From positions 2,793,622 to 2,857,621 of the forward strand of contig NZ_NTGB01000001.1 in assembly GCF_003072505.1 (NCBI RefSeq): a stretch of 64,000 bases of DNA. The letters run 5' to 3'. Numbering within the stretch: position 1 is the first letter of the stretch; every line of letters starts with the position of its first letter. A model generated the notes under the pieces. The model was not told the DNA's origin and made no database searches. It saw only the letters and a list, made by a program, of their open reading frames with translations. Source of the DNA: Polynucleobacter rarus (GTDB taxonomy: Bacteria; Pseudomonadota; Gammaproteobacteria; Burkholderiales; Burkholderiaceae). The position numbers and the translations under genes are program-made. Shown here one piece after another: positions 34,014 to 43,580 of this stretch.

Positions 34014-35447
34014 TTATTCTAGCTTTGATTTAGATTTAATTACTTCACGACCGGTGAGGAATGCTCTAGCTTGGGAAAGCATGAAATCTTCCTCTGAACC
34101 AAATTCTGGAAGCTTTTTAGCCTTTTCACGAGCACGATCTTCAGGAGTCATATTGGCATTTTTTTCTTCTAATGCCTGCAACTCAGCCATCCGACGCTTT
34201 TCACGTTCACTCATTAATTGATCTTCAGCTTTTTGTTTGTTCTTAAGATGATTTTCACTATCAATTTCACGCGTTACTAAAACATCAAATGGATCACCCT
34301 CGGGATTTTGATCAACTGCTATGTCAGGTTTAATACCATATGCTTGAATAGATTTACCATTTGGCGTGTAGTAGTAGGCCGTAGTAATTTTTAAAGCGGT
34401 ATCTGCTGTGATCTGACGAACGGTTTGTACGGACCCTTTACCAAAGGTAGTTTTACCCATAATCGTAGCCCGTTTGTAATCCTGTAAAGCACCAGAAACG
34501 ATTTCGGAGGCAGAAGCAGAGTAGGCATTCGTTAAAACCACTAAAGGAATTTTCTTGTAAATAGCTGGTACGTTTGCTAACGCATCATTTGGCTCTGAGA
34601 GACGATAATTATCAGGTTCTGCTTTGTAAACTAATTTACTTGATTGAGATTGACCTTTGGTAGATACAATTTCTACACCGGTTGGTAAAAAGGCGGCTGA
34701 CACACCCACAGCACCTTGTAAAATACCGCCGCCATTGTTTCTTAGGTCTAGAACTACACCTTTAATATTAGGGTTTTTCTGATAGGATTCTGTTAGTCTT
34801 CTTGCTAAATCAGGAACAGTTCTTTCTTGAAAACTAGTTATTCTGATCCATAAAATATTGTCATCAAAAATCTTAGCTTTGACAGACTGAACTTTGATTT
34901 CTGCACGGGTCAGGGTTACAGGAAATGATCTATCTTCCGATTTTCTTAAAATCATTAATGTGATTTTTGTACCAGGTTCACCACGCATTTTGCGCACTGC
35001 TTGGTCTAGTGTCATGCCACGCACGGGCTTGTCATCTAGGCGAGTAATCAAGTCACCGGCTTGTAAGCCTGCTTTCGCAGCAGGAGTATCTTCAATCGGA
35101 TTCATCACTTTAACTAAACCATCTTCTGAAGAGATCTCTATCCCTAAGCCCGCAAATCGACCTTGAGTTTGCTCTTGCATATCTGAGAAGTCTTTGGTGT
35201 CTAAAAATGCTGAGTGAGGATCCAAACTACCGACCATACCTTTTACTGCATCGGTAAGTAACTTTTTATCATCAATCGGTTCAACGTATTCTCTCTTGAT
35301 GCTACCAAACACTGTTGAAAGTAATCGTAGCTCTTCAAGCGGGAGTGATGCACTTTGCTGAGCCGTTGCAGTTAATTGCCAAGTTATGACTACCCCTGTT
35401 AAAACACCGCTAACAATCAGAAGACAATTTTTAAAAGTTTGTTGCAT
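34014..35447 (-). CDS. ctpA: S41 C-terminal processing peptidase
   Basis: A periplasmic serine protease of 477 residues. An N-terminal signal/anchor helix (NCLLIVSGVLTGVVITWQL) is followed by a PDZ domain around residues 95-180 (DLITRLDDKPVRGMTLDQAV). The catalytic core has NAYSASASEIVSGALQDY with the nucleophilic Ser, and the catalytic Lys in KTTFGKGSVQTV. A charged C-terminal tail is rich in Glu, Lys and Arg. It is 5 bases from the gpmA stop. Such proteases trim envelope proteins and peptidoglycan enzymes. Confidence 0.95.
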   Translation of the reverse strand: MQQTFKNCLLIVSGVLTGVVITWQLTATAQQSASLPLEELRLLSTVFGSIKREYVEPIDDKKLLTDAVKGMVGSLDPHSAFLDTKDFSDMQEQTQGRFAGLGIEISSEDGLVKVMNPIEDTPAAKAGLQAGDLITRLDDKPVRGMTLDQAVRKMRGEPGTKITLMILRKSEDRSFPVTLTRAEIKVQSVKAKIFDDNILWIRITSFQERTVPDLARRLTESYQKNPNIKGVVLDLRNNGGGILQGAVGVSAAFLPTGVEIVSTKGQSQSSKLVYKAEPDNYRLSEPNDALANVPAIYKKIPLVVLTNAYSASASEIVSGALQDYKRATIMGKTTFGKGSVQTVRQITADTALKITTAYYYTPNGKSIQAYGIKPDIAVDQNPEGDPFDVLVTREIDSENHLKNKQKAEDQLMSEREKRRMAELQALEEKNANMTPEDRAREKAKKLPEFGSEEDFMLSQARAFLTGREVIKSKSKLE

Positions 35448-35452
35448 ATGGT

Positions 35453-36142
35453 TTAGTCCAAGAAGTAATGACGAATAGGTTTTAAATTATCGTCTAATTC
35501 ATAAATAAGCGGTTTGCCATTAGGAATATTAATTTCCATAATATCCTCATCTGAGATTTCACTCAAATATTTCATCAAAGCACGAATACTATTGCCATGG
35601 GCGGCAATGATTGGTCTCTTCCCAGCCAACAATGCAGGTGCAATTGACTCATTCCATAAAGGAAGCACACGATGTACCGTATCCTTTAAACACTCACCTC
35701 TTGGAATATCTTCTTTATTCAGTTTCGCGTATCTTGGATCATTAAATGAGTTCCTCTCATCATCGAGTGCTAACTCAGGTGGTCGGACATCATAGGATCT
35801 ACGCCAAATATGAACTTGTTCAGCGCCGTACTGCTCAGCTGTTTCAGCTTTGTTAAGGCCAGCTAAAGCTCCGTAGTGACGCTCATTCAAACGCCAACTG
35901 TGAACTGTAGGTATCCACATCAAATCCATTTCTTTTTGAACTAACCATAATGTTTCAATCGCTCTTCTAAGCACAGAGGTATAGGCTAGATCAAAAGTAA
36001 ACCCAGCATCCAGTAGTTTCTTACCAGATTCTAATGCTTGAGTAACTCCAGTTGGAGTTAAATCGACATCTACCCAACCAGTAAAACGATTTTCAAGATT
36101 CCAGGCAGATTCACCATGACGAATAAGTACTAACTGTTTCAT
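35453..36142 (-). CDS. gpmA: 2,3-bisphosphoglycerate-dependent phosphoglycerate mutase
   Basis: Glycolytic enzyme interconverting 3- and 2-phosphoglycerate, 229 residues with the start at 36142, the point where family members begin ([15 protein letters not shown]). The frame runs 31 codons further upstream, but that extension has no match and would overlap the divergent rhodanese gene. The catalytic His is in RHGES, the second in [14 protein letters not shown], and the acid in [11 protein letters not shown]. The dPGM type is chosen from length and motifs. Confidence 0.96.
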   Translation of the reverse strand: MKQLVLIRHGESAWNLENRFTGWVDVDLTPTGVTQALESGKKLLDAGFTFDLAYTSVLRRAIETLWLVQKEMDLMWIPTVHSWRLNERHYGALAGLNKAETAEQYGAEQVHIWRRSYDVRPPELALDDERNSFNDPRYAKLNKEDIPRGECLKDTVHRVLPLWNESIAPALLAGKRPIIAAHGNSIRALMKYLSEISDEDIMEINIPNGKPLIYELDDNLKPIRHYFLD

Positions 36143-36170
36143 ATACACACTCTTTATATATAATTGACGA

Positions 36171-36587
36171 ATGGAATTCATTTTAAATACAAACAACCTC
36201 ATTTTACTATCCATGATGCTCGTTAGTGGAGGCATGCTTCTTGCGCCTCTCCTACCAGGACTTATTCATGGTGGTAATTCTGTCAACCCAACCGCAGCTA
36301 CTCTTCTCATTAATCGTAGTAAAGCAATAGTGATTGATGTTAGAACAGCTGAAGAATTTGCTAAAGGACATTTGGCAAGATCAAAAAATATTGTTATAAA
36401 TCAGCTACCTAGTGGTTTAGAAGCCTTGAAACTTGCAAAAAACTTACCTATAATCTTAGTCTGTGACTCTGGTACTCGTTCATCCAACATGATCCAAAAA
36501 ATCAAGGGTGCAGGATATGCCGAGGTATTTAATTTAGAGGGTGGTATTAAAGCTTGGAATCTAGCTGGTTTGCCTCTTGTTAAATAA
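36171..36587 (+). CDS. membrane-anchored rhodanese-like protein
   Basis: A 138-residue protein with an N-terminal membrane helix ([20 protein letters not shown]) and one rhodanese domain. The active-site Cys98 is in [11 protein letters not shown], and the CDC25-like start [16 protein letters not shown] is at 54-69. The end [15 protein letters not shown] is the family end. It is likely a sulfurtransferase at the inner membrane. It heads the conserved block rhodanese-grxC-secB-gpsA. Confidence 0.93.
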   Translation: MEFILNTNNLILLSMMLVSGGMLLAPLLPGLIHGGNSVNPTAATLLINRSKAIVIDVRTAEEFAKGHLARSKNIVINQLPSGLEALKLAKNLPIILVCDSGTRSSNMIQKIKGAGYAEVFNLEGGIKAWNLAGLPLVK

Positions 36588-36607
36588 TTTCACAATTGGA
36601 GTAGAAA

Positions 36608-36865
36608 ATGGCTAATGTTTTAATGTATAGTTCGCAAGTTTGCCCTTATTGCAGAATGGCTGAAAAGTTACTTGCAACTAAAGGTATAACTGAAATTGAA
36701 AAAGTCATGATTGATCTTGACCCTACAAAACGGGAAGAGATGATGCAAAGAACTGGCCGTCGTACAGTTCCACAGATATATATTGGCGACGTGCATGTAG
36801 GCGGTTTTGACGATTTGTCAGCTTTGGATAAACTTGGCGGTCTTGATAAGTTACTTCAACAATAA
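36608..36865 (+). CDS. grxC: glutaredoxin 3
   Basis: An 85-residue dithiol glutaredoxin that reduces disulfides using glutathione. The active site CPYC is at 13-16 in SSQVCPYCRMAEKLL. The glutathione-binding TVPQIYIGDVHVGGFDDL segment is complete. The GSH it uses would be made by gshA and gshB at 28561-30803. Confidence 0.96.
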   Translation: MANVLMYSSQVCPYCRMAEKLLATKGITEIEKVMIDLDPTKREEMMQRTGRRTVPQIYIGDVHVGGFDDLSALDKLGGLDKLLQQ

Positions 36866-36886
36866 CAACCCTAATTGGAAATTAAA

Positions 36887-37396
36887 ATGGCAGAAAATCA
36901 AGCAAATAGTACACAAAATGCAGCAGAAGCAAATAGTCCAGTTTTTCAAATTCAACGCGTTTATTTAAAAGACATCTCTTTAGAGCAGCCTAACGCCCCA
37001 CAAATTTTCTTGGCTCAGGGTGAACCTCAAGTTCAGATTCAGATCGATATCCAAACTACGGCGTTAAATGAAGGTGTATTTCAAGTCGTTGTAATCGGCA
37101 ACGTTACAACAACTGTTGATGAAAAAGTACTTTTCTTAATTGAAGCACAACAGGCAGGTATTTTTGAACTCAGAAATATTCCAGCTGAGCAACTAGACCC
37201 AATGCTTGGTATTGCATGCCCAACAATTTTGTATCCTTATTTAAGATCGAACATCGCTGATTTAATTGGTCGTGGGGGATTCCAGCCGATTCATTTGACT
37301 GAAATTAACTTCCATCAGTTATACGAACAGCGTATGCAAAGAATTGCAGAAGCCGAAAAAGCTGCTACGGCAACTGGAAACGCACTACCTAATTAA
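36887..37396 (+). CDS. secB: protein-export chaperone SecB
   Basis: Tetrameric export chaperone of 169 residues that keeps preproteins unfolded and hands them to SecA. The start MAENQ at 36887 is preferred over a TTG four codons earlier. Family segments [19 protein letters not shown] (about residues 24-42) and [20 protein letters not shown] with [13 protein letters not shown] are clear. It lies between grxC and gpsA as in most betaproteobacteria. Confidence 0.96.
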   Translation: MAENQANSTQNAAEANSPVFQIQRVYLKDISLEQPNAPQIFLAQGEPQVQIQIDIQTTALNEGVFQVVVIGNVTTTVDEKVLFLIEAQQAGIFELRNIPAEQLDPMLGIACPTILYPYLRSNIADLIGRGGFQPIHLTEINFHQLYEQRMQRIAEAEKAATATGNALPN

Positions 37397-37432
37397 TTCC
37401 TAAACGGAATATAAAAAGAATAACCCAGGCAG

Positions 37433-38476
37433 ATGAACGTAACTATTCTTGGTGGCGGTGCCTGGGGAACTGCTATTGCAATCCATTTAGCAAAATACCA
37501 AAGCCAAATCCCGAACTCGAAGATTACTCTTTGGGTTCGTGATGCTATCAAAGCTCAAGAGATGTTTGATACGCGTATTAACGCACAATATCTACCAAGC
37601 ATTGAATTACCTCCCAATTTAAACATTACTAGCAATTGGGATTTTGCTTTAGGTCAAGTAATGACAAGTGAAGATTTAGTCGTCATTGCGACCCCTTTGG
37701 CAGCTTTGGGAGAAATTGCTGAGCAGTTATGCAGGCGAAATTTAGAAAATAATCAAGTTATCCAACATTGGCTATGGTTGTGTAAGGGAATTGAAGCGAA
37801 TTCTGGCATGCTGCCCCATGAAATCGTGGAGAAAGCACTACAGACTCAAGGGATGACAAGTGCTATCCATTATGGTGTTTTATCAGGGCCAAGCTTCGCC
37901 AAAGAGGTGGCTCAAGGTTTGCCATGCGCATTAACAGTGGCAAGTCAATTTAATGACCTTAATGAAATGACCCAAACACTCTTTCATCAAAAATCAATGC
38001 GAATTTATGTTACTGATGACATTACAGGAGTTGAGTTGGGTGGTGCCATTAAAAATGTTTTAGCAATCGCAACTGGCATAGCAGATGGATTAGAGCTGGG
38101 GTTAAATGCTAGAGCCGCTTTGATTACTCGTGGAATGAATGAGATGAGTCGCATAGGAATTGCTATGGGCGCGAAACTGGAAACCTTTTTAGGCCTAGCC
38201 GGGCTTGGTGACTTGATCTTAACTGCTACTGGCGAACTATCTAGAAACCGAAAGGTCGGGATTGAATTAGCAAAAAATCATTCCTTAGAGGAAATTCTCA
38301 ATCAGCTTGGTCACGTTGCTGAAGGAGTTCGATGTGCACAAGCAATCGAGCGACTTGCCCAAAGATTTCATGTCGAAACCCCTATTATTAGTGCAGTATG
38401 CGATATTTTATTTAGAGATGTAAAGCCTTTAGATGCCGTACATAAAATGATGTCGAGAGAGCCAAAGCCTAAATAG
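37433..38476 (+). CDS. gpsA: glycerol-3-phosphate dehydrogenase [NAD(P)+]
   Basis: Makes sn-glycerol 3-phosphate for phospholipids, 347 residues. The cofactor motif TILGGGAWGTAIAIHLA is at 4-20. The substrate-binding and catalytic segments GPSFAKEVAQGLPCALTVAS and GVELGGAIKNVLAIATGIAD (Lys in KNV) are intact, as is LAGLGDLILTATGELSRNR. It ends 19 bases before the convergent trmL. Confidence 0.96.
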   Translation: MNVTILGGGAWGTAIAIHLAKYQSQIPNSKITLWVRDAIKAQEMFDTRINAQYLPSIELPPNLNITSNWDFALGQVMTSEDLVVIATPLAALGEIAEQLCRRNLENNQVIQHWLWLCKGIEANSGMLPHEIVEKALQTQGMTSAIHYGVLSGPSFAKEVAQGLPCALTVASQFNDLNEMTQTLFHQKSMRIYVTDDITGVELGGAIKNVLAIATGIADGLELGLNARAALITRGMNEMSRIGIAMGAKLETFLGLAGLGDLILTATGELSRNRKVGIELAKNHSLEEILNQLGHVAEGVRCAQAIERLAQRFHVETPIISAVCDILFRDVKPLDAVHKMMSREPKPK

Positions 38477-38495
38477 ATTTTAAAAATCGAACGTT

Positions 38496-38966
38496 TTAAA
38501 CCCCATTTTGAAATCCATTTTGACGCCAAGCTTCATAAGTGACAACCGCTACAGAGTTAGAAAGATTCAGGCTCCGGCTGTCCGGCATCATTGGTAAACG
38601 CCAACGATTAGTAAGAGAAATCTGGCTCCGTACCTCTTCAGGCAAGCCACTAGTTTCATTACCAAAAATTAAAAAATCACCTATCTTAAAAGTGGCATTA
38701 GAAATAGAGTGGCTGGATTTGGTGGTTAAAGCATGCATTTGTTCAGGCTGTGGGAGCGCACTACTCATGAAATCCAGCCAGCTTTTATGAACTTTGAGAT
38801 TTGAAAATTCATGATAATCAAGACCAGCGCGCTTTAATTTTGAACTTTCTAATTCGAAGCCGAGTGGTTCAATTAGATGAAGCGTGCACCCCGTATTCGC
38901 ACTAAGGCGAATGATATTGCCAGTATTGGCTGGAATTTCAGGATGAACTAGGACAATATTGAACAT
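38496..38966 (-). CDS. trmL: tRNA (cytidine(34)-2'-O)-methyltransferase
   Basis: A SPOUT methyltransferase of 156 residues that methylates position 34 of some tRNA-Leu. The TrmL signature is complete: VHPEIPANTGNIIRLSANTG, LIFGNETSGLPEEV, and the knot end IPMM-type LPMMPDSRSLNLSNSVAVV. It overlaps the comF-like gene by 19 bases. Confidence 0.94.
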   Translation of the reverse strand: MFNIVLVHPEIPANTGNIIRLSANTGCTLHLIEPLGFELESSKLKRAGLDYHEFSNLKVHKSWLDFMSSALPQPEQMHALTTKSSHSISNATFKIGDFLIFGNETSGLPEEVRSQISLTNRWRLPMMPDSRSLNLSNSVAVVTYEAWRQNGFQNGV

Positions 38967-39664
38967 GTTTGTGTTTTTTTGTTAGGCACTCGTATCATAA
39001 TCCAATTACTAACCCAAAGTGCTCCTAGTGACTTTAACTCCTTGGCAAAATGATGATAAATATATTCGGATTGCATAAGGTTACCGACCACGCCAACCCT
39101 TAAATTAGTAATAGATCGGATGATTTCTTCCCTTGAATTAATTTGAAATGGACTATTAGTAGGTGTGAGGGTGTTTTCATCAGGATAAGAATCTAATAAG
39201 GATAGAAGTAACGGTAATTTTCTTTGTTTAGAAAGTAATTTAGCAATTTCTAAATTACTTTGATATCCACGTGATTGCGTTATCGCAAGTGGTTCCGGAA
39301 GGGGAATAAGCAGGTCTACTGGCAAGAATTCTTTAGACTTTAATTGATCCCAAATTAAAAAAATACCACGGGATTGTTTTAGGTTGCCATGTAAATGAAA
39401 TTTCTTAACTAAGGGCACTAGTCGAGAGTTTTCGGAACTGAGAGAGTGGGTTGTATCAAACGCCCACTTTGCCACCATACAACGTTTACAGACCCATGTC
39501 CTGTTTGGATTTGCGCAAATGACGCAATTTTTTGAAGGAACCTCCGAATAAAGACGGCTCAAACAAAATCTACAAATAACACTTTTTTGCCTTTGATTGC
39601 AGATAAGACAAGCACAAGGCGCAAAGATTTTTAAAAACTCGAAAATCAGAGGATAATTCAACAT
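38948..39664 (-). CDS. ComF-like phosphoribosyltransferase-fold protein, PRPP motif lost
   Basis: A 238-residue protein at the usual comF position. Cys pairs of the N-terminal zinc region are kept (CACLIC near 17-22, CRFC at 31-34, CVIC at 47-50, CKRC at 59-62), as is SRGYQSN. The PRPP-binding loop, normally VDDVxTTGxT, reads VVGNLMQSEYI at about 192-202, so the two acidic residues and the TTG are gone. Phosphoribosyl transfer is therefore unlikely. ComF supports DNA uptake in naturally competent bacteria. This copy appears to be decaying or to have another role. Confidence 0.75.
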   Translation of the reverse strand: MLNYPLIFEFLKIFAPCACLICNQRQKSVICRFCLSRLYSEVPSKNCVICANPNRTWVCKRCMVAKWAFDTTHSLSSENSRLVPLVKKFHLHGNLKQSRGIFLIWDQLKSKEFLPVDLLIPLPEPLAITQSRGYQSNLEIAKLLSKQRKLPLLLSLLDSYPDENTLTPTNSPFQINSREEIIRSITNLRVGVVGNLMQSEYIYHHFAKELKSLGALWVSNWIMIRVPNKKTQTCSILS

Positions 39665-39687
39665 TTGTTAAGTAAAACTTTGATGAT

Positions 39688-40461
39688 ATGGGCAAACCAA
39701 AAACCAAAATAATAGAAAACCCATTCTTATTATGGATAAAGACTGAACTATCCGAGCGCATGGCTCAAAACTTAACATTTATTAAGATCGATCCTAAAAG
39801 AATATTTCTTGAAAATAAAATAGAACTAAAAGCAGTCAAGGAATTAAAGAGTATCTACCCTAAGGCAAACTTTGTAGCTAGTTTTTCACTACCGAAATCT
39901 CCCCTTGAGGCATTTCTTCAAATCAAAAAAGCATTCACTAAAAATACAGACACCTTAAATTTAGTAAAGAACTTTGATTTAATTTGGACCTGTAATTTAG
40001 CTATTCCGAAGGGAGAAAAAACGGAATCGCAAATAAAAACCTGGAATGAGTTGAATGCAACAGACGGGTTACTAATGCTGACTTATTTAGGTCCGGACAC
40101 AGCGAAGGAGTATCAAGCACTTTTTTCAACTAAACCTGATATCGTTGATATGCATGATTTTGGGGATTTATTGGTGCACTGTGGGTATTCTGACCCTGTG
40201 ATGACAATGGAGTACCTCAAATTAGAATATGAAGATATTGATGTTTTGTTAAAAGAACTAAAAGCCTTAAATCTTTTTCAAGAATTAACAGAGCTCGAAT
40301 CTAATACTGAATTTCTTGAGAGATTAAACAATTTAAAAAGTGATAACGGCCAATGGTATTTAACCCTAGAAATCGTCTATGGACATGCTTGGAAAGTGGC
40401 AAAAAGAAGCAAATACATCGCCACAGTTGATGCAAATTCTATTTTGGTAAAGAAAAAATAA
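39688..40461 (+). CDS. BioC-like methyltransferase homologue lacking the SAM-binding motif
   Basis: A 257-residue protein. Its second half resembles the BioC-like methyltransferases that lie beside comF and coxB in Burkholderiales: DGLLMLTYLGPDTAKEY near 126-142, then DMHDFGDLLVHCGYSDPVMT near 154-173 and the following LLKELKALN. The first half should carry a glycine-rich SAM motif (D-x-G-x-G), but the equivalent place (residues 39-47) reads IFLENKIEL. SAM binding is therefore doubtful. It is probably a degenerate paralogue, maybe reduced to a structural role. Confidence 0.6.
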   Translation: MGKPKTKIIENPFLLWIKTELSERMAQNLTFIKIDPKRIFLENKIELKAVKELKSIYPKANFVASFSLPKSPLEAFLQIKKAFTKNTDTLNLVKNFDLIWTCNLAIPKGEKTESQIKTWNELNATDGLLMLTYLGPDTAKEYQALFSTKPDIVDMHDFGDLLVHCGYSDPVMTMEYLKLEYEDIDVLLKELKALNLFQELTELESNTEFLERLNNLKSDNGQWYLTLEIVYGHAWKVAKRSKYIATVDANSILVKKK

Positions 40462-40490
40462 TTTTTTACTTACGATTCATGTAAAAAATT
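40460..40490. repeat. AT-rich inverted repeat after the BioC-like gene
   Basis: AATTTTTTAC and its exact complement GTAAAAAATT are separated by 11 bases. The hairpin overlaps the stop codon of the upstream gene. It has no GC core, so it would be a poor intrinsic terminator. It could be a regulator site before the cox operon. Confidence 0.5.
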
Positions 40491-40533
40491 AGATTATTTC
40501 CCTAAATTGGACATATAAATAATAAAAACAGCA

Positions 40534-40562
40534 TTGTCAGCGAGATATCAAAAATAAATAAT
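40534..40562 (+). promoter_or_regulatory. coxB: candidate sigma-70 promoter of the cox operon
   Basis: TTGTCA (40534-40539), a 17-bp spacer and AATAAT (40557-40562) precede coxB by about 45 bp. A better TATAAT occurs at 40562-40567, but with no -35 at a proper distance. Reading by eye only. Confidence 0.35.
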
Positions 40563-40608
40563 ATAATATGAATCTAAATTATAAAAATCTTCAATTTTTA
40601 GGAAGAAA

Positions 40609-41769
40609 ATGAACACTACAACAAAACGCCTCTTCACTGCGGCAAGTGTAACTATGGTCGGTTTATCAGCATCATTTAGTTCACTTGCTTATAACGACAT
40701 GCCTGGTGGCCCTGCCGTAAGACAGTTAAATTTTGCTGCACCTGTGACCAAAATAATGGAAGACATCCATTGGTTGCATTGGTTCATGATGATCATTTGT
40801 ACTTTAATTTTCATTGCAGTCTTCGGAGCAATGTTCTACTCAATTTTTAAACATAGAAAATCAAAAGGTAACAAGCCTGCTGATTTCCATGAAAGTACTA
40901 CGGTAGAAATTATCTGGACAATCATTCCTTTAATCATCGTTATTGGTATGGCTCTTCCTGCAACCAAGACAGTTGTGGCAATGAAAGATACGACCAACGC
41001 TGATATCACGATAAAAGCAACTGGATATCAATGGAAATGGGGCTATGACTATATTAAGGGTGAGGGAGAAGGTATTGCTTTCCTTTCGACTTTGTCAACA
41101 CCACGTGAACAAATTAATAACTTAGCTGAGAAATCTGACACTTACTTGATGGAAGTGGACAACGAAGTTGTTGTACCTGTAAACAAAAAGATTCGCGTCA
41201 TTACTACAGCTAATGATGTGATTCATTCATGGACAGTACAAGGTTTCGGGGTCAAGCAAGATGCAATACCTGGTTTTGTTCGGGATACTTGGTTTAAGGC
41301 AGAAAAAATCGGTACATATCGCGGTCAATGCTCAGAGCTTTGTGGAAAAGAACATGCCTTCATGCCGATTGTTGTAAGAGTTGTCTCTGATGAAGACTAT
41401 TCAGCATGGGTTTCAAGCAAGAAAAAAGAGATGGCATCCATGGCAGATGATCCAAGTAAGACTTATACCCTTGAAGAAGCAAAAGCTCGAGGTGCGAAAG
41501 TTTATGCAGCGAATTGCCAAGTTTGTCACCAACCTAATGGTAAGGGTGGTGGAGCATTCCCAGCCTTGGATGGTTCAATGGTTGTCAATGGATCAAAAGA
41601 AGGTCAGTACAAAATTTTGTTAAATGGCAAAAATGCAATGCCTAAATGGAGTGCATTGTCTGATACAGAGCTAGCTGCAGTGATGACTTACACAAGAAAT
41701 TCTTGGGGTAATCATACTGGTGAAGTAATTCAGCCAAGTGATTTTGTAACAGCCCGAGCTGCTAAATAA
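40609..41769 (+). CDS. coxB: cytochrome c oxidase subunit II with fused cytochrome c domain
   Basis: A 386-residue subunit of the aa3 oxidase. A signal peptide and two membrane helices are followed by the CuA domain, whose ligands are in GQCSELCGKEHAFM, with an upstream His in IHSWTVQGFGVK. A C-terminal cytochrome c domain carries the heme motif CQVCH near residue 305 and a distal Met in NGKNAMPKW. It takes electrons from a c-type cytochrome. AGGA lies just before the ATG. It opens the operon coxB-coxA-small protein-ctaG-DUF2970-coxC. Confidence 0.97.
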   Translation: MNTTTKRLFTAASVTMVGLSASFSSLAYNDMPGGPAVRQLNFAAPVTKIMEDIHWLHWFMMIICTLIFIAVFGAMFYSIFKHRKSKGNKPADFHESTTVEIIWTIIPLIIVIGMALPATKTVVAMKDTTNADITIKATGYQWKWGYDYIKGEGEGIAFLSTLSTPREQINNLAEKSDTYLMEVDNEVVVPVNKKIRVITTANDVIHSWTVQGFGVKQDAIPGFVRDTWFKAEKIGTYRGQCSELCGKEHAFMPIVVRVVSDEDYSAWVSSKKKEMASMADDPSKTYTLEEAKARGAKVYAANCQVCHQPNGKGGGAFPALDGSMVVNGSKEGQYKILLNGKNAMPKWSALSDTELAAVMTYTRNSWGNHTGEVIQPSDFVTARAAK

Positions 41770-41817
41770 TAATTCAATTTATTGATAACCAATATAAATA
41801 CTAAGTTTGGAGAATTC

Positions 41818-43425
41818 ATGAGCAATGTAACTACCCACGATACGATGCATGATCACAGTCACGACCACGATCATGCACATGCGATGCCAACAGGATGGAG
41901 AAGATGGTTATTCGCAACGAATCATAAAGATATTGGAACTATGTATCTTATTTTTGCCATGATGAATTTGTTTGCTGGCGGAACAATGGCATTATTAATT
42001 CGTTTGGAATTATTCCAACCGGGACTACAGTTTCTTCGCCCAGAGTTTTTTAATCAGCTCACTACATTGCATGGATTGGTGATGGTTTTTGGTGCCATCA
42101 TGCCAGCTTTCGTAGGATTTGCAAATTTGATGATTCCATTACAAATTGGAGCATCAGATATGGCGTTTGCTCGTATGAATAACTTTAGTTTCTGGATTAT
42201 GCCAGTTGCTGCAAGTTTATTACTTGGCTCATTCTTGGCACCAGGTGGTGCAGCAGCAGCTGGATGGACGCTTTATGCGCCATTATCGGTGCAAATGGGC
42301 CCAGGAATGGATATGGCAATTTTTGCTATCCATTTGATGGGTGCATCATCAATTATGGGATCAATTAACATTGTCGTTACGATTCTAAATATGCGTGCTC
42401 CTGGTATGTCTTTAATGAAGATGCCAATGTTTTGCTGGACTTGGTTAATTACTGCTTATTTATTGATTGCCGTGATGCCAGTTTTGGCTGGTGCGATTAC
42501 GATGGTTTTAACTGATCGTCATTTTGGCACTAGTTTCTTTGCTGCAGCAGGCGGTGGTGACCCGGTAATGTACCAGCATATTTTTTGGTTCTTCGGTCAT
42601 CCTGAAGTTTATATTATGATTTTGCCTGCATTTGGTATTGTCAGTGAAGTTATTCCAACCTTTGCTCGTAAGAAATTGTTTGGCTACAGCTCAATGGTAT
42701 ATGCGACTTCCTCTATTGCGATCTTGTCATTCATTGTTTGGGCTCACCATATGTTTGCAACTGGAATGCCAGTTACGGGCCAGTTGTTCTTCATGTATGC
42801 AACGATGTTAATTGCTGTTCCAACGGGTGTGAAAATTTTCAACTGGATCGCAACGATGTGGCAAGGTTCAATGACTTTTGAGACACCAATGCTTTGGGCT
42901 GTTGGATTTATTTTCGTCTTCACGGTTGGTGGCTTTACTGGTCTGATTCTTGCAATGGCTCCGATTGATATTGGTCTCCAAGATACTTATTATGTTGTAG
43001 CGCACTTCCATTACGTATTAGTTGCAGGCTCATTATTTGCGATGTTCTCCGGTTTTTATTACTGGGCACCAAAATGGACTGGCTTTATGGTGAACGAAAC
43101 ACGTGGCAAGATCCATTTTTGGTGCTCAATGATTTTCTTTAATGTGACATTCTTCCCAATGCACTTTTTAGGACTTGCGGGTATGCCAAGACGTTATGCT
43201 GATTATCCAGTTCAATTTGCTGATTTTAATGTGATCGCATCTATCGGCGCACTTGGGTTTGGTCTTTCACAGCTCTATTTCCTGTTGTTTGTTGCGTTAC
43301 CAACTTACCGCGGTGGTAAGAAAGCAGAAGCACAATCTTGGGAAGGCGCTGAGGGCTTAGAATGGACTGTTCCATCACCTGCACCATTCCACACTTTTGA
43401 AACTCCACCAGTTTTGACTAAATAA
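41818..43425 (+). CDS. coxA: cytochrome c oxidase subunit I
   Basis: The heme a/a3-CuB subunit, 535 residues and 12 membrane helices. The ATG at 41818 follows GGAG at 41809-41812; an ATG 12 codons upstream has no ribosome site. The low-spin heme His is in [16 protein letters not shown]. The CuB/Tyr motif is [10 protein letters not shown], CuB histidines are in [10 protein letters not shown], and heme a3 ligands are in [10 protein letters not shown]. The N-terminus has a His/Asp-rich stretch ([12 protein letters not shown]) before the family start [18 protein letters not shown]. Confidence 0.97.
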   Translation: MSNVTTHDTMHDHSHDHDHAHAMPTGWRRWLFATNHKDIGTMYLIFAMMNLFAGGTMALLIRLELFQPGLQFLRPEFFNQLTTLHGLVMVFGAIMPAFVGFANLMIPLQIGASDMAFARMNNFSFWIMPVAASLLLGSFLAPGGAAAAGWTLYAPLSVQMGPGMDMAIFAIHLMGASSIMGSINIVVTILNMRAPGMSLMKMPMFCWTWLITAYLLIAVMPVLAGAITMVLTDRHFGTSFFAAAGGGDPVMYQHIFWFFGHPEVYIMILPAFGIVSEVIPTFARKKLFGYSSMVYATSSIAILSFIVWAHHMFATGMPVTGQLFFMYATMLIAVPTGVKIFNWIATMWQGSMTFETPMLWAVGFIFVFTVGGFTGLILAMAPIDIGLQDTYYVVAHFHYVLVAGSLFAMFSGFYYWAPKWTGFMVNETRGKIHFWCSMIFFNVTFFPMHFLGLAGMPRRYADYPVQFADFNVIASIGALGFGLSQLYFLLFVALPTYRGGKKAEAQSWEGAEGLEWTVPSPAPFHTFETPPVLTK

Positions 43426-43436
43426 GAATCGATACT

Positions 43437-43571
43437 ATGAATTCGGATGTTAGTAAAAATGTAAAAGATCAAAAAATCACATCCGCTAATAAGCGGATGG
43501 GTTTGACCTTACTTAGTATTGCAGTAGTATTTTTTGCTTCGGTAATAGTAAAAAAACTCTTCATAGGATAG
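43437..43571 (+). CDS. cytochrome oxidase small assembly protein (44 residues)
   Basis: A short gene between coxA and ctaG. The product begins MNSDVSKNVKDQK, has a basic stretch (SANKRMG) and one membrane helix (LTLLSIAVVFFASVIV), then ends KKLFIG. Small single-span proteins of this size and position are annotated as cytochrome oxidase small assembly proteins in Burkholderiales. The ctaG ribosome site AGGATAGG overlaps its stop, which supports that it is translated. Confidence 0.75.
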   Translation: MNSDVSKNVKDQKITSANKRMGLTLLSIAVVFFASVIVKKLFIG

Positions 43572-43580
43572 GCTTAAGAG

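Noticed and set aside
40562-40567. The perfect TATAAT before coxB as the main -10 box
   Set aside because: No acceptable -35 element lies 16-18 bp upstream; the nearest TTGTCA is 22 bp away. A weaker -10 fits it better.
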